DNA of 6,597 nt from Gammaproteobacteria bacterium (GCA_002690405.1 NZEI01000046.1:14464-21060), one strand, 5' to 3'; shown: positions 1 to 6,196, counted from the stretch's first letter. Made by a program: numbers and translations. The notes: generated from the letters alone by a model not told the origin.

Positions 1-1272
1 AGGCCGCTCAATCATTTGCAGACTGAAACCCCAGCCGCCGAGGTAGTCGCGGCATTGTTGAGGTGTCATTCCGGGATGAATTTCGATAAAGGTCTCGTAG
101 GCGCTATTGCGGGTATCCAGGGATTCCAACTGATGTTGTGCGAAGTAGCCGATTTCCGCGTGTTGACCTTTTTCCATCGTACCGTCGAGGGGCTGTAGGT
201 CGCCAACTAAAGCCTTCAGCAGGGTCGATTTGCCAGCCCCGTTTGCGCCCAGCACGCCGATCCGTGCTCCAGGTAGGATGGTCTGAGAGACCTGACGCAG
301 GACTTTGTTGTCTTCGTAGCCGAGTACTAGGTCGCGGAAGCTAAACAATGGGTTAGAAACTTTTTCGGGGTTGCTGAAGTTCACCCGATAGTCGGAGTCC
401 ACATGTAATGCCGCTTGAGTTTGCATGCGCTCTAAGGCTTTGATGCGGCTCTGCACTTGCTTGGCTTTGCTGGCCTTGGCGCGAAAGCGGTCCACAAACT
501 GCTGAATGTGCTGCACCTGAGCTTGGTGTTTTGCGGCCATGGCTTGCTGGCGTTCCAATTCGGCGGCGCGCTGGCGTTCGAAGGCGCTATAGTTGCCCTT
601 ATATAGCTTGCCGCCATTGCCTGCCAGATGCATGACCGATGTGGCGGTGCTATCGAGAAAGGCACGATCGTGAGCAATGATCAACATTGCGCCAGGAAAT
701 CGGTTGAGCCAACCCTCGAGCCATAGAATAGCTTCTAGATCTAAGTGGTTGGTCGGTTCATCGAGCAATAGTAGGTCGCTTGGACACATCAAAGCTTGGG
801 CTAGATTTAAACGAATGCGCCAGCCGCCTGAAAAACTTGCGTATGGCTCATGCACTACCTGGTCATCGAAGCCAAGGCCGTTGAGGATTTCGCCCGCCTT
901 AGCCATGGCCTGATAGCCGCCTAGATCCTCATAAAGACTGTAGAGGTTAGCCAATTTCTCTGGATCTTCGGTTTCTGCGATCTGAGCTTCCACTCGGCGC
1001 AGTTCGCGATCGCCGTCGATAACATAGTCTAGTGCTGGGCGCTCATTAGCCTCTACCTCCTGAGCCATGTAGCCCACCCGCCAATCTTCTGGGAATTCGA
1101 TACTGCCGCGGCTGCTCTCAAGTTGGCCAAGGACTAACTTGAACAGGGTAGATTTGCCGATGCCGTTTCTGCCCACAACGGCCATCCGTTGACCGGGATA
1201 CACCACGCCGTCGAGGCCGGAAAAAAGCACATCGTCGCCGCGTTCGAAGGTGAGGTCTGTCAGGCGGAGCAT
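1..1272 (-). CDS. yheS: ABC-F family ATPase, YheS-like (5' part; C-terminal end outside window)
   Basis: Soluble ABC-F protein with two ATPase domains and no membrane segments. Members of this family bind the ribosomal E-site region and act in translation; the exact role of YheS is not well settled. The 424 visible residues read without a stop. Domain 1 has Walker A GRNGIGKS (34-41), signature FSGGW (147-151), Walker B ending in D171-E172-P followed by TNHLD, and the H-loop histidine at 201. A charged Arg/Lys/Gln-rich linker (about 235-290, including DRFRAKASKAKQ) follows, as in the ABC-F interdomain arm. Domain 2 has Walker A GANGAGKS (342-349) and YFAQHQLE (376-383). The sequence stops just before the second signature and Walker B. 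E. coli YheS is about 637 residues, so roughly 210 are missing. The linker and the phrase LDYVIDGDRE resemble YheS more closely than Uup or EttA. The start at 1272 matches the family's usual N-terminus (MLRLTDL) but has no Shine-Dalgarno sequence. An in-frame ATG at 1314 with GAGG upstream would add 14 residues. It follows parA closely and is probably co-transcribed. Confidence 0.93.
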   Translation of the reverse strand, partial: MLRLTDLTFERGDDVLFSGLDGVVYPGQRMAVVGRNGIGKSTLFKLVLGQLESSRGSIEFPEDWRVGYMAQEVEANERPALDYVIDGDRELRRVEAQIAETEDPEKLANLYSLYEDLGGYQAMAKAGEILNGLGFDDQVVHEPYASFSGGWRIRLNLAQALMCPSDLLLLDEPTNHLDLEAILWLEGWLNRFPGAMLIIAHDRAFLDSTATSVMHLAGNGGKLYKGNYSAFERQRAAELERQQAMAAKHQAQVQHIQQFVDRFRAKASKAKQVQSRIKALERMQTQAALHVDSDYRVNFSNPEKVSNPLFSFRDLVLGYEDNKVLRQVSQTILPGARIGVLGANGAGKSTLLKALVGDLQPLDGTMEKGQHAEIGYFAQHQLESLDTRNSAYETFIEIHPGMTPQQCRDYLGGWGFSLQMIERP

Positions 1273-1288
1273 TAAAAGATGATTTAGC

Positions 1289-1309
1289 GACAGCGCGTTG
1301 AGCGCTGTC
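1289..1309 (-). other. Perfect hairpin between parA and yheS
   Basis: An 8-bp perfect inverted repeat (GACAGCGC / GCGCTGTC) flanks a 5-nt loop (TCAAC in the minus-strand RNA). It begins 11 nt after the parA stop codon. The sequence after it (GCTAAATCATCTTTTA) has no continuous U tract, so this is not a standard terminator. It lies between the two possible yheS starts: if translation begins at 1314 it is within the first codons, and if at 1272 it is in the leader. It could be an attenuator, an RNA-stabilising stem or a weak terminator; the sequence does not decide between these. Confidence 0.6.
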
Positions 1310-1318
1310 AGCATTCAA

Positions 1319-1322
1319 CCTC
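1319..1322 (-). promoter_or_regulatory. Possible ribosome binding site for an upstream yheS start
   Basis: GAGG lies 4 nt before the in-frame ATG at 1314-1312 and overlaps the parA stop codon. This is the only Shine-Dalgarno-like sequence close to either yheS start; the family-like start at 1272 is preceded by pyrimidine-rich sequence. It therefore bears on which start is used and suggests translational coupling to parA. Confidence 0.35.
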
Positions 1323-2112
1323 AGGCGTTGTTTTTATGGGTCCGATCTTGGGTTTCGGCGCGGTGCTGGACCTTACGCCCAGCGGCTCTCGGGCCTGCCT
1401 GAGTGGTCGCAGATTGGCGCGGCGTCTGCTCGTCGATCCACGAGGTCAGCGTATGCCAAGCCCGATACTCTCGACGCGCAGCGCGGTTATCAGACATCTC
1501 TATTACGCCGATGCCTTGGTCGGCTGCTTCACTGTAGACCGGGGTATCGCGGAATTGACTGATGGTCGCAATCCCGGAGCAGGCCAGAAATTGTTCGAGC
1601 TTTTCGTAATTAGCAGAGTATGTGGCGATGCGATTGCCAACCACGCCAATGGGCCGAGGTCGGGCTCGGTAAATCCGATGGGTAAGTAAATCTGTGATAA
1701 AGCGCTTGCTGGCGCGAATATCGATCGAGGATGCCATTACCGGCACCACAATAACGTCGCTCATGCGCACTAAGTTTTCAAATTGTGCGCTTGTTGTGCT
1801 GAGGCTGGGTGCATCGATGACGATGACATCACAGCCCTCAGAGGCGCGGCGGCTGAAGGATAGCGTTTCGCGTAGTCTCGGTCCTTTGAAGCTGGCGAGT
1901 GCTTCTATAGGCGCACAAGTTTCTTCCCGCGCATGGCGAATTTCTGCCCAGTATTGGGTGCTGGCTTGCGGGTCATAATCCCATAGTGCAACTTGTTGCC
2001 CGGTGCTGGCATACGCAGCGGCGAGGTTCGTGGCTACTGTGGTTTTGCCACAGCCACCTTTGCCGTTCGCCACCAAGATGTGGCGAGGAGACGAAATTTT
2101 TGTAGAGTCCAT
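1321..2112 (-). CDS. ParA/MinD-family (deviant Walker A) ATPase, orphan
   Basis: A 263-residue P-loop ATPase of the ParA/MinD/Soj family, which form ATP-dependent dimers on DNA or membranes to place plasmids, chromosomes or protein cargo. The N-terminal ATP site is complete: deviant Walker A KGGCGKTT (18-25) with signature lysine K18 and catalytic-loop lysine K23, DYDPQ (45-49) as switch I/A', and VIVIDAP with D100 as Walker B. The segment around 155-205 (VGVVGNRI, FRDTPVYSEAADQG) is typical of short chromosomal ParA-like proteins. There is no N-terminal helix-turn-helix domain as in P1-type plasmid ParA. The last 35 residues or so are hydrophilic and rich in Arg, Lys, Gln and Thr, with no MinD-like amphipathic helix. 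The start at 2112 is chosen because AGGAAAGGGA precedes it and the conserved fold begins soon after; the reading frame is open back to an ATG at 2205, but that extension looks unlike protein. No parB or other partner gene is visible: dsbB lies upstream and yheS downstream. What it positions is unknown. Confidence 0.88.
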   Translation of the reverse strand: MDSTKISSPRHILVANGKGGCGKTTVATNLAAAYASTGQQVALWDYDPQASTQYWAEIRHAREETCAPIEALASFKGPRLRETLSFSRRASEGCDVIVIDAPSLSTTSAQFENLVRMSDVIVVPVMASSIDIRASKRFITDLLTHRIYRARPRPIGVVGNRIATYSANYEKLEQFLACSGIATISQFRDTPVYSEAADQGIGVIEMSDNRAARREYRAWHTLTSWIDEQTPRQSATTQAGPRAAGRKVQHRAETQDRTHKNNA

Positions 2113-2114
2113 GT

Positions 2115-2124
2115 TCCCTTTCCT
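2115..2124 (-). promoter_or_regulatory. Ribosome binding site of the parA-like gene
   Basis: The purine-rich run AGGAAAGGGA ends 2 nt before the ATG at 2112-2110, with AGGA placed 8 nt upstream. It decides the start in favour of 2112 over the in-frame ATG at 2205. Confidence 0.65.
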
Positions 2125-2195
2125 GTGCCTAAGAACGCCGGCTTTGATGCAAGCGTAACCCCGAGGGAAAGTATTGAGCCCTCGGCGATAGGTCG

Positions 2196-2217
2196 ACCCA
2201 TGCAACTTGCAATGGGT
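2196..2217. promoter_or_regulatory. Imperfect palindrome, possible operator upstream of parA
   Basis: ACCCAT at 2196-2201 and ATGGGT at 2212-2217 flank the inner dyad GCAA-c-TTGC (2202-2210), with one unpaired A at 2211. About ten base pairs are symmetric around one centre, some 85-105 bp before the parA start. This size and position suit a dimeric regulator's binding site, but no regulator can be named. A short stem in the transcript is the alternative. Confidence 0.35.
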
Positions 2218-2361
2218 TAAATAGCTATTGTGGTGAGCCGAGCGCGGTTAAATCAAAGCGGTGAGTATTGTTTTTGTTGTGCTCACCAAGACCGATCGAC
2301 AGTGTCCAAAGCGAAATATATCAGGGACTTAGGAGGCATTCTAGGGCCTCGATTGCGTAGT

Positions 2362-2853
2362 TTAAGCGCGGCTGCCCTGACGAATTTGCATAACATTCAT
2401 TGCCAGTAAGGCGCCAAAGAACAATAACAACCAGCCTGGAATGCTGATACCTAGCAAAGACCAGCTGATTTCGGCGCAGTCGCCGGTTCCAGAGGCCATG
2501 GCAGCAATAACATCGCTGAGGGGAAAAGCCTCAAGCATGTAGCTGAGGTCCGGTCCGCAGGCAGGAACCTGATCTTTGGGTAAACTCTGCAGCCACAGTT
2601 GACGAATGGAAAAGCCAGCACCGATGATCGCAGATATTGCGCCAAGCAAAGGGTAAATTCCCCAGCGCGGATTATGTGCCAGGCTTGCATACGCGAGGAG
2701 CCCGGTTAGCGCGAGCCATATTCGCTGCATCATGCAAAGCGGACAAGGCGCTAAAAATAACGCGTGCTCCATAATCAGGGCGATGCAAAGTAAGGCTCCT
2801 GCCGTGATACAGACGGCTAGTGCCCAATGATCAGCTTTCCAAGTCGATAACAT
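2362..2853 (-). CDS. dsbB: Disulfide bond formation protein B (DsbB)
   Basis: Inner-membrane protein that re-oxidises periplasmic DsbA and passes the electrons to ubiquinone or menaquinone. The 163 residues fit the family length (E. coli about 176). Four hydrophobic segments lie at about 10-27, 45-58, 66-84 and 133-153. Both catalytic pairs are present: C37-P-L-C40 at the start of the first periplasmic loop and C99/C126 in the second. R44, four residues after C40, corresponds to the E. coli Arg48 needed for quinone use. The SIPGW phrase before the last membrane segment is also typical of DsbB. The ATG at 2853 has only a weak GAG upstream, but the start agrees with the family. The gene begins 12 bp after the quinone oxidoreductase stop, so the two are probably co-transcribed. 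No dsbA is in the window. Confidence 0.95.
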   Translation of the reverse strand: MLSTWKADHWALAVCITAGALLCIALIMEHALFLAPCPLCMMQRIWLALTGLLAYASLAHNPRWGIYPLLGAISAIIGAGFSIRQLWLQSLPKDQVPACGPDLSYMLEAFPLSDVIAAMASGTGDCAEISWSLLGISIPGWLLLFFGALLAMNVMQIRQGSRA

Positions 2854-2865
2854 AGTTGCTCTTTT

Positions 2866-3840
2866 TTATAGGTTGACGACGACTTTGCCGACCGCTTTGC
2901 GTTCGGCTAAACAATTCAATGCTGCGGCATAGTCGGAAAGTGCAAACTCTGCACCAATTAGCGGGTCGATTTTACCCTGCTCGAACATAGCCATAAGTTC
3001 TTCGAAGTTCTGTTGGTTGTCTTGGGGGAACAGTCCCGAAAATGCGCCGTAAAATACGCCGACAACCTGACAGCTTTTCAGCAGAATCAAATTCGTCGGA
3101 ACTCTAGGGATATCGCCGCCGACGAAGCCAACGATGAGTACGCGACCGTACCAAGCAATACACCGCATACACTGATCAAATAACTCACCACCGACTGGAT
3201 CATAGATGACGTCGGCGCCGCGATTGTCGGTTAGCGCTTTCACCTTATCCTTCAACTGGCCGTCGCTGTAATTGATCAGTTCGTCAGCCCCAGCCGCTTT
3301 GGCGACTGCTAATTTTTCGTCACTAGAGGCTGCAGCGATGACCCGTGCGCCCATAGCCTTGCCCAGTTCTACCGCCGCCAGACCTACACCGCCCGCGGCA
3401 CCTAGAACCAATAGCGTTTCTCCCGGTTGCAGGTTAGCGCGCTGCTTCAGAGCGTAGTAAGAGGTGCCGTAGGTAGTGCTAATGCCGGCGGCTACGGCAA
3501 AACTCATAGAACTGGGTTTGGCGCGGAGAGCCCGTGCGTTGACGAGTATTTTCTCGGCAAAACAACCATGACCCAAACTGCCGAAAACTTCGTCACCAAC
3601 GCTCCAGTTTGCTACGTCGTCGGCTACCTCGGTAACGATGCCGCTAAATTCACCGCCCGGTGAAAAAGGAAAGTCGGGGCGTGACTGATACTTGCCCTCG
3701 ATCATCAGCACATCTGGGAAGTTCACGGCGCTTGCATGGACGGCGACAATAACGTGGCCGGGCTTAATGTTCGGCTCGTCGACCTCCTCCAGCGAGAGGT
3801 CTTCAGCAGGACCAAAGGATTTGCACAAAACAGCTTTCAT
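2866..3840 (-). CDS. NADPH:quinone oxidoreductase family protein (zinc-free MDR)
   Basis: A 324-residue cytoplasmic medium-chain dehydrogenase/reductase of the quinone oxidoreductase (QOR/zeta-crystallin) branch, expected to reduce quinones or related alpha,beta-unsaturated carbonyls with NADPH. The N-terminal GroES-like domain (about 1-120) has the family phrases SAVNFPDVL (37-45) and PGGEFSGIV (61-69) and lacks the catalytic zinc cysteines of alcohol dehydrogenases. The Rossmann domain has the nucleotide-binding loop LGAAGGVG (146-153), preceded by QPGETLLV, and GADVIYDPVGG (208-218) in the middle. The C-terminus KAVGKVVVNL is typical. It ends 12 bp before dsbB and starts 78 bp after acpH. 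A plausible promoter lies in that gap, so it may start a unit with dsbB. There is no clear Shine-Dalgarno sequence before the ATG at 3840, although the start fits the family. The substrate cannot be told from sequence; a short-chain enoyl reductase role is possible. Confidence 0.9.
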   Translation of the reverse strand: MKAVLCKSFGPAEDLSLEEVDEPNIKPGHVIVAVHASAVNFPDVLMIEGKYQSRPDFPFSPGGEFSGIVTEVADDVANWSVGDEVFGSLGHGCFAEKILVNARALRAKPSSMSFAVAAGISTTYGTSYYALKQRANLQPGETLLVLGAAGGVGLAAVELGKAMGARVIAAASSDEKLAVAKAAGADELINYSDGQLKDKVKALTDNRGADVIYDPVGGELFDQCMRCIAWYGRVLIVGFVGGDIPRVPTNLILLKSCQVVGVFYGAFSGLFPQDNQQNFEELMAMFEQGKIDPLIGAEFALSDYAAALNCLAERKAVGKVVVNL

Positions 3841-3870
3841 AGACTTGTTGGCGTAGATGAAAAGGGCTGC

Positions 3871-3899
3871 ATATTACCTGTAACCGGGGCTGAGGAAAA
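3871..3899 (-). promoter_or_regulatory. Possible sigma70-like promoter for qor-dsbB
   Basis: In the 78-bp gap after acpH, the minus strand reads TTTTCC (3894-3899), a 17-bp spacer, then TAATAT (3871-3876). The -10 box is good and the -35 box is poor. Transcription would begin around 3864, giving a leader of about 25 nt. No terminator for acpH is visible in the gap, so read-through from gshA-acpH is also possible. Confidence 0.35.
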
Positions 3900-3918
3900 A
3901 TTTGTCGTAGCTGCGAGG

Positions 3919-4545
3919 TTATTTTGCAGTTAATAGGCTCGACCAGTTGCCGAGTTGTTGACGAAAATCAGTGTAGTAACCGGGAAAGTCCTTGGCCGCC
4001 GCCGCTGCTATTTGCTGGGCGGCGAGTAAAGCGTCATCGCCTAACTCCTCCTTACCTAGGCGTTTTAATGAGAACAGTAAGGCACGTTCAATAGTGGTCC
4101 AATCGTGATAGCGGCCCAGTAGATTTGTTTCGCGCATATATGTTACGAAGCTTTGGCCTTGTTGTGGCAGGTATTGTTGGTACTCGGTAATTGCTTGGTA
4201 ACACCGTGGGGTGAATGTGCCGAGGTCTTCCTTGGTGTAGTCCTGCCAGCTTAAACTCAGGTAATGATCGGCCAGAATGTCGATGAAAATAGGCGCGAAG
4301 CGTCGCAGCGATTGCGGGAAGCGTTGGCAACTTGTGCGGATACCCGGGTGTTGATTGGATACGGCGTCAATCCGTCGATGCAGTCGTATTCCCGCTTGTA
4401 GAGCATCTGGCCACAGAGGGTTAATGCGCCCCTTGGTGAAGTCCGCGATTACTGCTCCGGCCAGTAAACCTTGGTGTTGTTTTGTATCTACTTGCCAGAG
4501 GTCGCTCGCCTCATCCGCCAGTGCGCAGTGCGCGAGAAAATTCAC
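3919..4545 (-). CDS. acpH: Acyl-carrier-protein phosphodiesterase (AcpH, DUF479)
   Basis: A 208-residue protein resembling E. coli AcpH (193 residues), which removes the 4'-phosphopantetheine arm from holo-ACP, giving apo-ACP in a metal-dependent hydrolysis. Family signatures are MNFLAH (1-6), GLLAGAVIADFTKG (26-39) with D35 matching the important aspartate of E. coli AcpH, GIRLHRRID (52-60), and APIFIDILADHYLS (84-97) with D89, D93 and H94. These acidic and histidine residues fit the HD-like metal site proposed for the family. The extra length comes from a short insertion near 14-25 and a slightly longer C-terminus with an alanine run (180-184). The start is a GTG at 4545: it gives the family's exact N-terminus, and GAGCGG lies just upstream. 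It is 6 bp after the gshA stop codon, which overlaps the likely ribosome-binding region, so translation is probably coupled to gshA. Any functional link to glutathione is unclear; adjacency may be only convenience. Confidence 0.92.
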   Translation of the reverse strand: MNFLAHCALADEASDLWQVDTKQHQGLLAGAVIADFTKGRINPLWPDALQAGIRLHRRIDAVSNQHPGIRTSCQRFPQSLRRFAPIFIDILADHYLSLSWQDYTKEDLGTFTPRCYQAITEYQQYLPQQGQSFVTYMRETNLLGRYHDWTTIERALLFSLKRLGKEELGDDALLAAQQIAAAAAKDFPGYYTDFRQQLGNWSSLLTAK

Positions 4546-4551
4546 GGCCGC

Positions 4552-6090
4552 TCAAAGTGCCAGATAGTCACGCACGAAATCTGTAAAGCTCATATTGTCA
4601 GCCGCTTCGATCTGGGACTGCTTTATCAACGATTCGCGTGCTTCGGCGCTCAGTCGCGCAGTACTTTCGGCGTTGGCTGGTTGGTGTGCAAAAAATTCCG
4701 CATGCTGTCGCGCGTGCTGCATGGTGAATTGAAAGAACGAGCTGCCCTCGCTTAGTGCTTGGATTACTTTTGCTGAGGGGGTGAGATCTGGATTCTCAAC
4801 CTTAGCCAGTTGCGCATCCACAGCGGAGCGATAAAGGTCATTATCGGTGTGCTGATCCATGAGGTCAGCGACCTTGGCGCATTCGGTCAACAGCTCAGTA
4901 GCCCATTGGCGTAGCGCGATGGATTCGCCATCGCGCTCCAGTTGTTGGTCCAATTGACGACCATTTTCTACCACCGCGGTCTGGTTCCTCACCATGCGCG
5001 CCGATTCCTCGCGGCTATCTGTTGGGCTTTCAGTGAGTAGGCATACCAATAGGAAGGTATCTAAGAAGCGCATGTGGCGATGGTCTATGCCGACGGGCTC
5101 AAACGGGTCTAGATCGACACATCGGACTTCAATGTATTCAACGCCGCGTTTGCCCAGTGCTGCTAGTGGACGTTCACCGCTTGCTGCGCTGCGTTTGGGC
5201 CTGATGGTGCCGTAGAACTCATTTTCTATTTGCAGAACTGAGTCGTTTAATTGCTGATAGTCACCGTTTTCATTAACTGGAATATGCGCGTATCCGGGAA
5301 AACTCTTGGAGAGGCCAGCTCGCATTGTGGTGGTGTACTCTGCCAGCGAGTTATAGGAGATATGCAGCTCGCTTTGAGCATCACTTTGATAGCCGAGCCG
5401 GCCCATGCGCAGACTGGTGGCGTGGGGTAAATAATATGTGCCCTCGCTGAACTCCTGTAAGCCGTGGTCAGGTCGTTGCAGGAAGCTTCTACATACTGCC
5501 GGTGAGGCACCGAATAAATAGATTAACAGCCAAGAGCAGCGTCGGAAGTTTCGAATTAAGCTGAAGTAGGCATCGGTTTTTTGGTCTTGGTCGTTGATGC
5601 CTAACCGCCGCCAGAGATCATCTGGCACTGAAAAATTATAGTGGATGCCAGAAATCGTTTGCATCAAGCGGCCGTAACGGTGACCCAGACCACGACGGTA
5701 TACCGTCTTCGTTTGGCCGATATTTGAGCTGCCGTACTGGCCAATGGGTATGGCGTCGCTGTCGCTACTGAGGATGCAGGGCATGCTGCTGGGCCACAAT
5801 AACTCGGCGTCAAGATTTGCATGCACAAAGTGATGAATCTCAGTCAGCTCTTGTAGGCAAGCTTCTGGACTATCGTGGACTCCGGTAATGAGTTCTAGTT
5901 GCGCCTCACTAAAATCCGTGGTGATGGCGCTATGGGTTAGGGCCGACCCCAGCGCCGTGGGGTGCGACTGTTTAGACAGACTTCCGTCAGAGGTGACGCG
6001 TAAGCTCTCTTTCTCGATGCCTCGTTGCAGCTGATCGAGTCCGCTGTTGGTCGCTTGCAGTAACTCGAGAGTGCGCTGAGTTATTCGCAT
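4552..6090 (-). CDS. gshA: Glutamate-cysteine ligase (gamma-glutamylcysteine synthetase)
   Basis: Catalyses the first, rate-limiting step of glutathione synthesis in the cytoplasm: ATP-dependent joining of L-glutamate, by its gamma-carboxylate, to L-cysteine. The 512 residues align along their whole length with the E. coli type (518). Recognisable blocks are RGIEKESLRV (23-32, with the acidic metal-binding residues E26 and E28), HPTALGSALTH then ITTDFSEAQLELIT (43-53 and 56-69), QYGSSNIGQTKTVYRRGL (118-135), MQTISGIHYNFS (143-154), YLFGASPAVC (191-200), YYLPHATSLRMG (219-230), LQIENEFYGTIRPKR (286-300), and GVEYIEVRCVDLDPFEP (316-332). No key region is missing. The ATG at 6090 has a strong GGAGGA 6 nt upstream. 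It follows a terminator for pckA, has its own promoter candidate with a dyad, and is followed after 6 bp by acpH. gshB is not in the window. Confidence 0.97.
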   Translation of the reverse strand: MRITQRTLELLQATNSGLDQLQRGIEKESLRVTSDGSLSKQSHPTALGSALTHSAITTDFSEAQLELITGVHDSPEACLQELTEIHHFVHANLDAELLWPSSMPCILSSDSDAIPIGQYGSSNIGQTKTVYRRGLGHRYGRLMQTISGIHYNFSVPDDLWRRLGINDQDQKTDAYFSLIRNFRRCSWLLIYLFGASPAVCRSFLQRPDHGLQEFSEGTYYLPHATSLRMGRLGYQSDAQSELHISYNSLAEYTTTMRAGLSKSFPGYAHIPVNENGDYQQLNDSVLQIENEFYGTIRPKRSAASGERPLAALGKRGVEYIEVRCVDLDPFEPVGIDHRHMRFLDTFLLVCLLTESPTDSREESARMVRNQTAVVENGRQLDQQLERDGESIALRQWATELLTECAKVADLMDQHTDNDLYRSAVDAQLAKVENPDLTPSAKVIQALSEGSSFFQFTMQHARQHAEFFAHQPANAESTARLSAEARESLIKQSQIEAADNMSFTDFVRDYLAL

Positions 6091-6096
6091 CCGCCG

Positions 6097-6102
6097 TCCT
6101 CC
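6097..6102 (-). promoter_or_regulatory. Strong ribosome binding site of gshA
   Basis: GGAGGA lies 6 nt before the gshA ATG. It is the best Shine-Dalgarno sequence in the window, fixes the start at 6090 and suggests efficient translation. Confidence 0.8.
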
Positions 6103-6124
6103 CCGACCGCGTCTGGGCCATGTA

Positions 6125-6167
6125 TTTGATGAGTATATTGGCCGATTGACGGCCTGTAATCATCAAA
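6125..6167. promoter_or_regulatory. Nested dyad over the gshA promoter
   Basis: Two nearly concentric inverted repeats: outer arms TTTGATGA (6125-6132) and TCATCAAA (6160-6167), inner arms GGCCG (6140-6144) and CGGCC (6150-6154) around a 5-nt centre. The centres differ by about one base. The outer arms touch the -10 and -35 boxes and the inner pair fills the spacer. It could be an operator for a dimeric or tetrameric repressor. As RNA it would form a 13-bp interrupted stem, but it has no following T tract, so it is not a typical terminator. Confidence 0.5.
6132..6160 (-). promoter_or_regulatory. Sigma70-like promoter of gshA
   Basis: On the minus strand a -35-like ATTACA (6155-6160; four of six consensus bases) and a -10-like TATACT (6132-6137; five of six) are 17 bp apart. 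Transcription would start near 6125, giving a leader of about 35 nt before gshA. The whole spacer is taken up by an inverted repeat, and a second repeat covers the outer edges, so the site may be regulated. Confidence 0.6.
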
Positions 6168-6171
6168 CCTT

Positions 6172-6196
6172 AAAAAGGCCAAAGCGACTTTAGGCC
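6172..6196 (-). terminator. Rho-independent terminator of pckA
   Basis: The minus-strand RNA can form a stem of GGCC (6193-6196) plus AAAG (6188-6191) with CTTT (6181-6184) plus GGCC (6177-6180), around a 3-nt loop and with one bulged base at 6192. Five U residues follow (6172-6176). The stem includes the pckA stop codon (6190-6192), so the terminator is embedded in the end of the gene. It separates pckA from gshA. Confidence 0.65.

Larger units (their letters stand above)
2113..2361. other. Gap between dsbB and parA with several inverted repeats
   Basis: This 249-bp stretch has no credible gene; it must hold the 3' end of the dsbB transcript and probably the parA promoter. Visible structures are a 7-bp dyad CCGAGGG/CCCTCGG (2161-2167 and 2179-2185), an imperfect palindrome at 2196-2217, and three GGTGAG-type words (direct at 2232 and 2260, inverted as CTCACC at 2282-2287). 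Just after dsbB there is a short dyad GAGGC/GCCTC (2333-2350) without a T tract. A minus-strand TATATT (2315-2320) resembles a -10 box but has a poor -35. I could not fix a promoter or terminator with confidence. Confidence 0.5.

Noticed and set aside
432..677. Minus-strand open frame of 81 codons inside yheS
   Set aside because: Out of frame with a clearly conserved ABC-F protein; its translation has no recognisable pattern.
1336..1689. Plus-strand open frame of 117 codons opposite parA
   Set aside because: Antisense to a conserved ATPase; the composition looks like a mirror of the coding strand.
2113..2205. In-frame 31-codon extension of the parA-like gene to an ATG at 2205
   Set aside because: It contains dyads, has no ribosome binding site before 2205, and a strong purine-rich site sits directly before 2112.
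2333..2350. GAGGC/GCCTC stem after dsbB as a terminator
   Set aside because: Only 5 bp with an 8-nt loop and no T tract afterwards.
4471..4755. Plus-strand open frame of 94 codons across the acpH-gshA junction
   Set aside because: Lies opposite two well-supported genes and shows no family resemblance or credible start signal.
5247..5510. Minus-strand open frame of 87 codons inside gshA
   Set aside because: A shadow of conserved gshA coding sequence in another frame.
6126..6166. TTGAT...ATCAA arms before gshA as an FNR-type site
   Set aside because: The half-sites are 31 bp apart, whereas an FNR box needs a 4-bp spacer.
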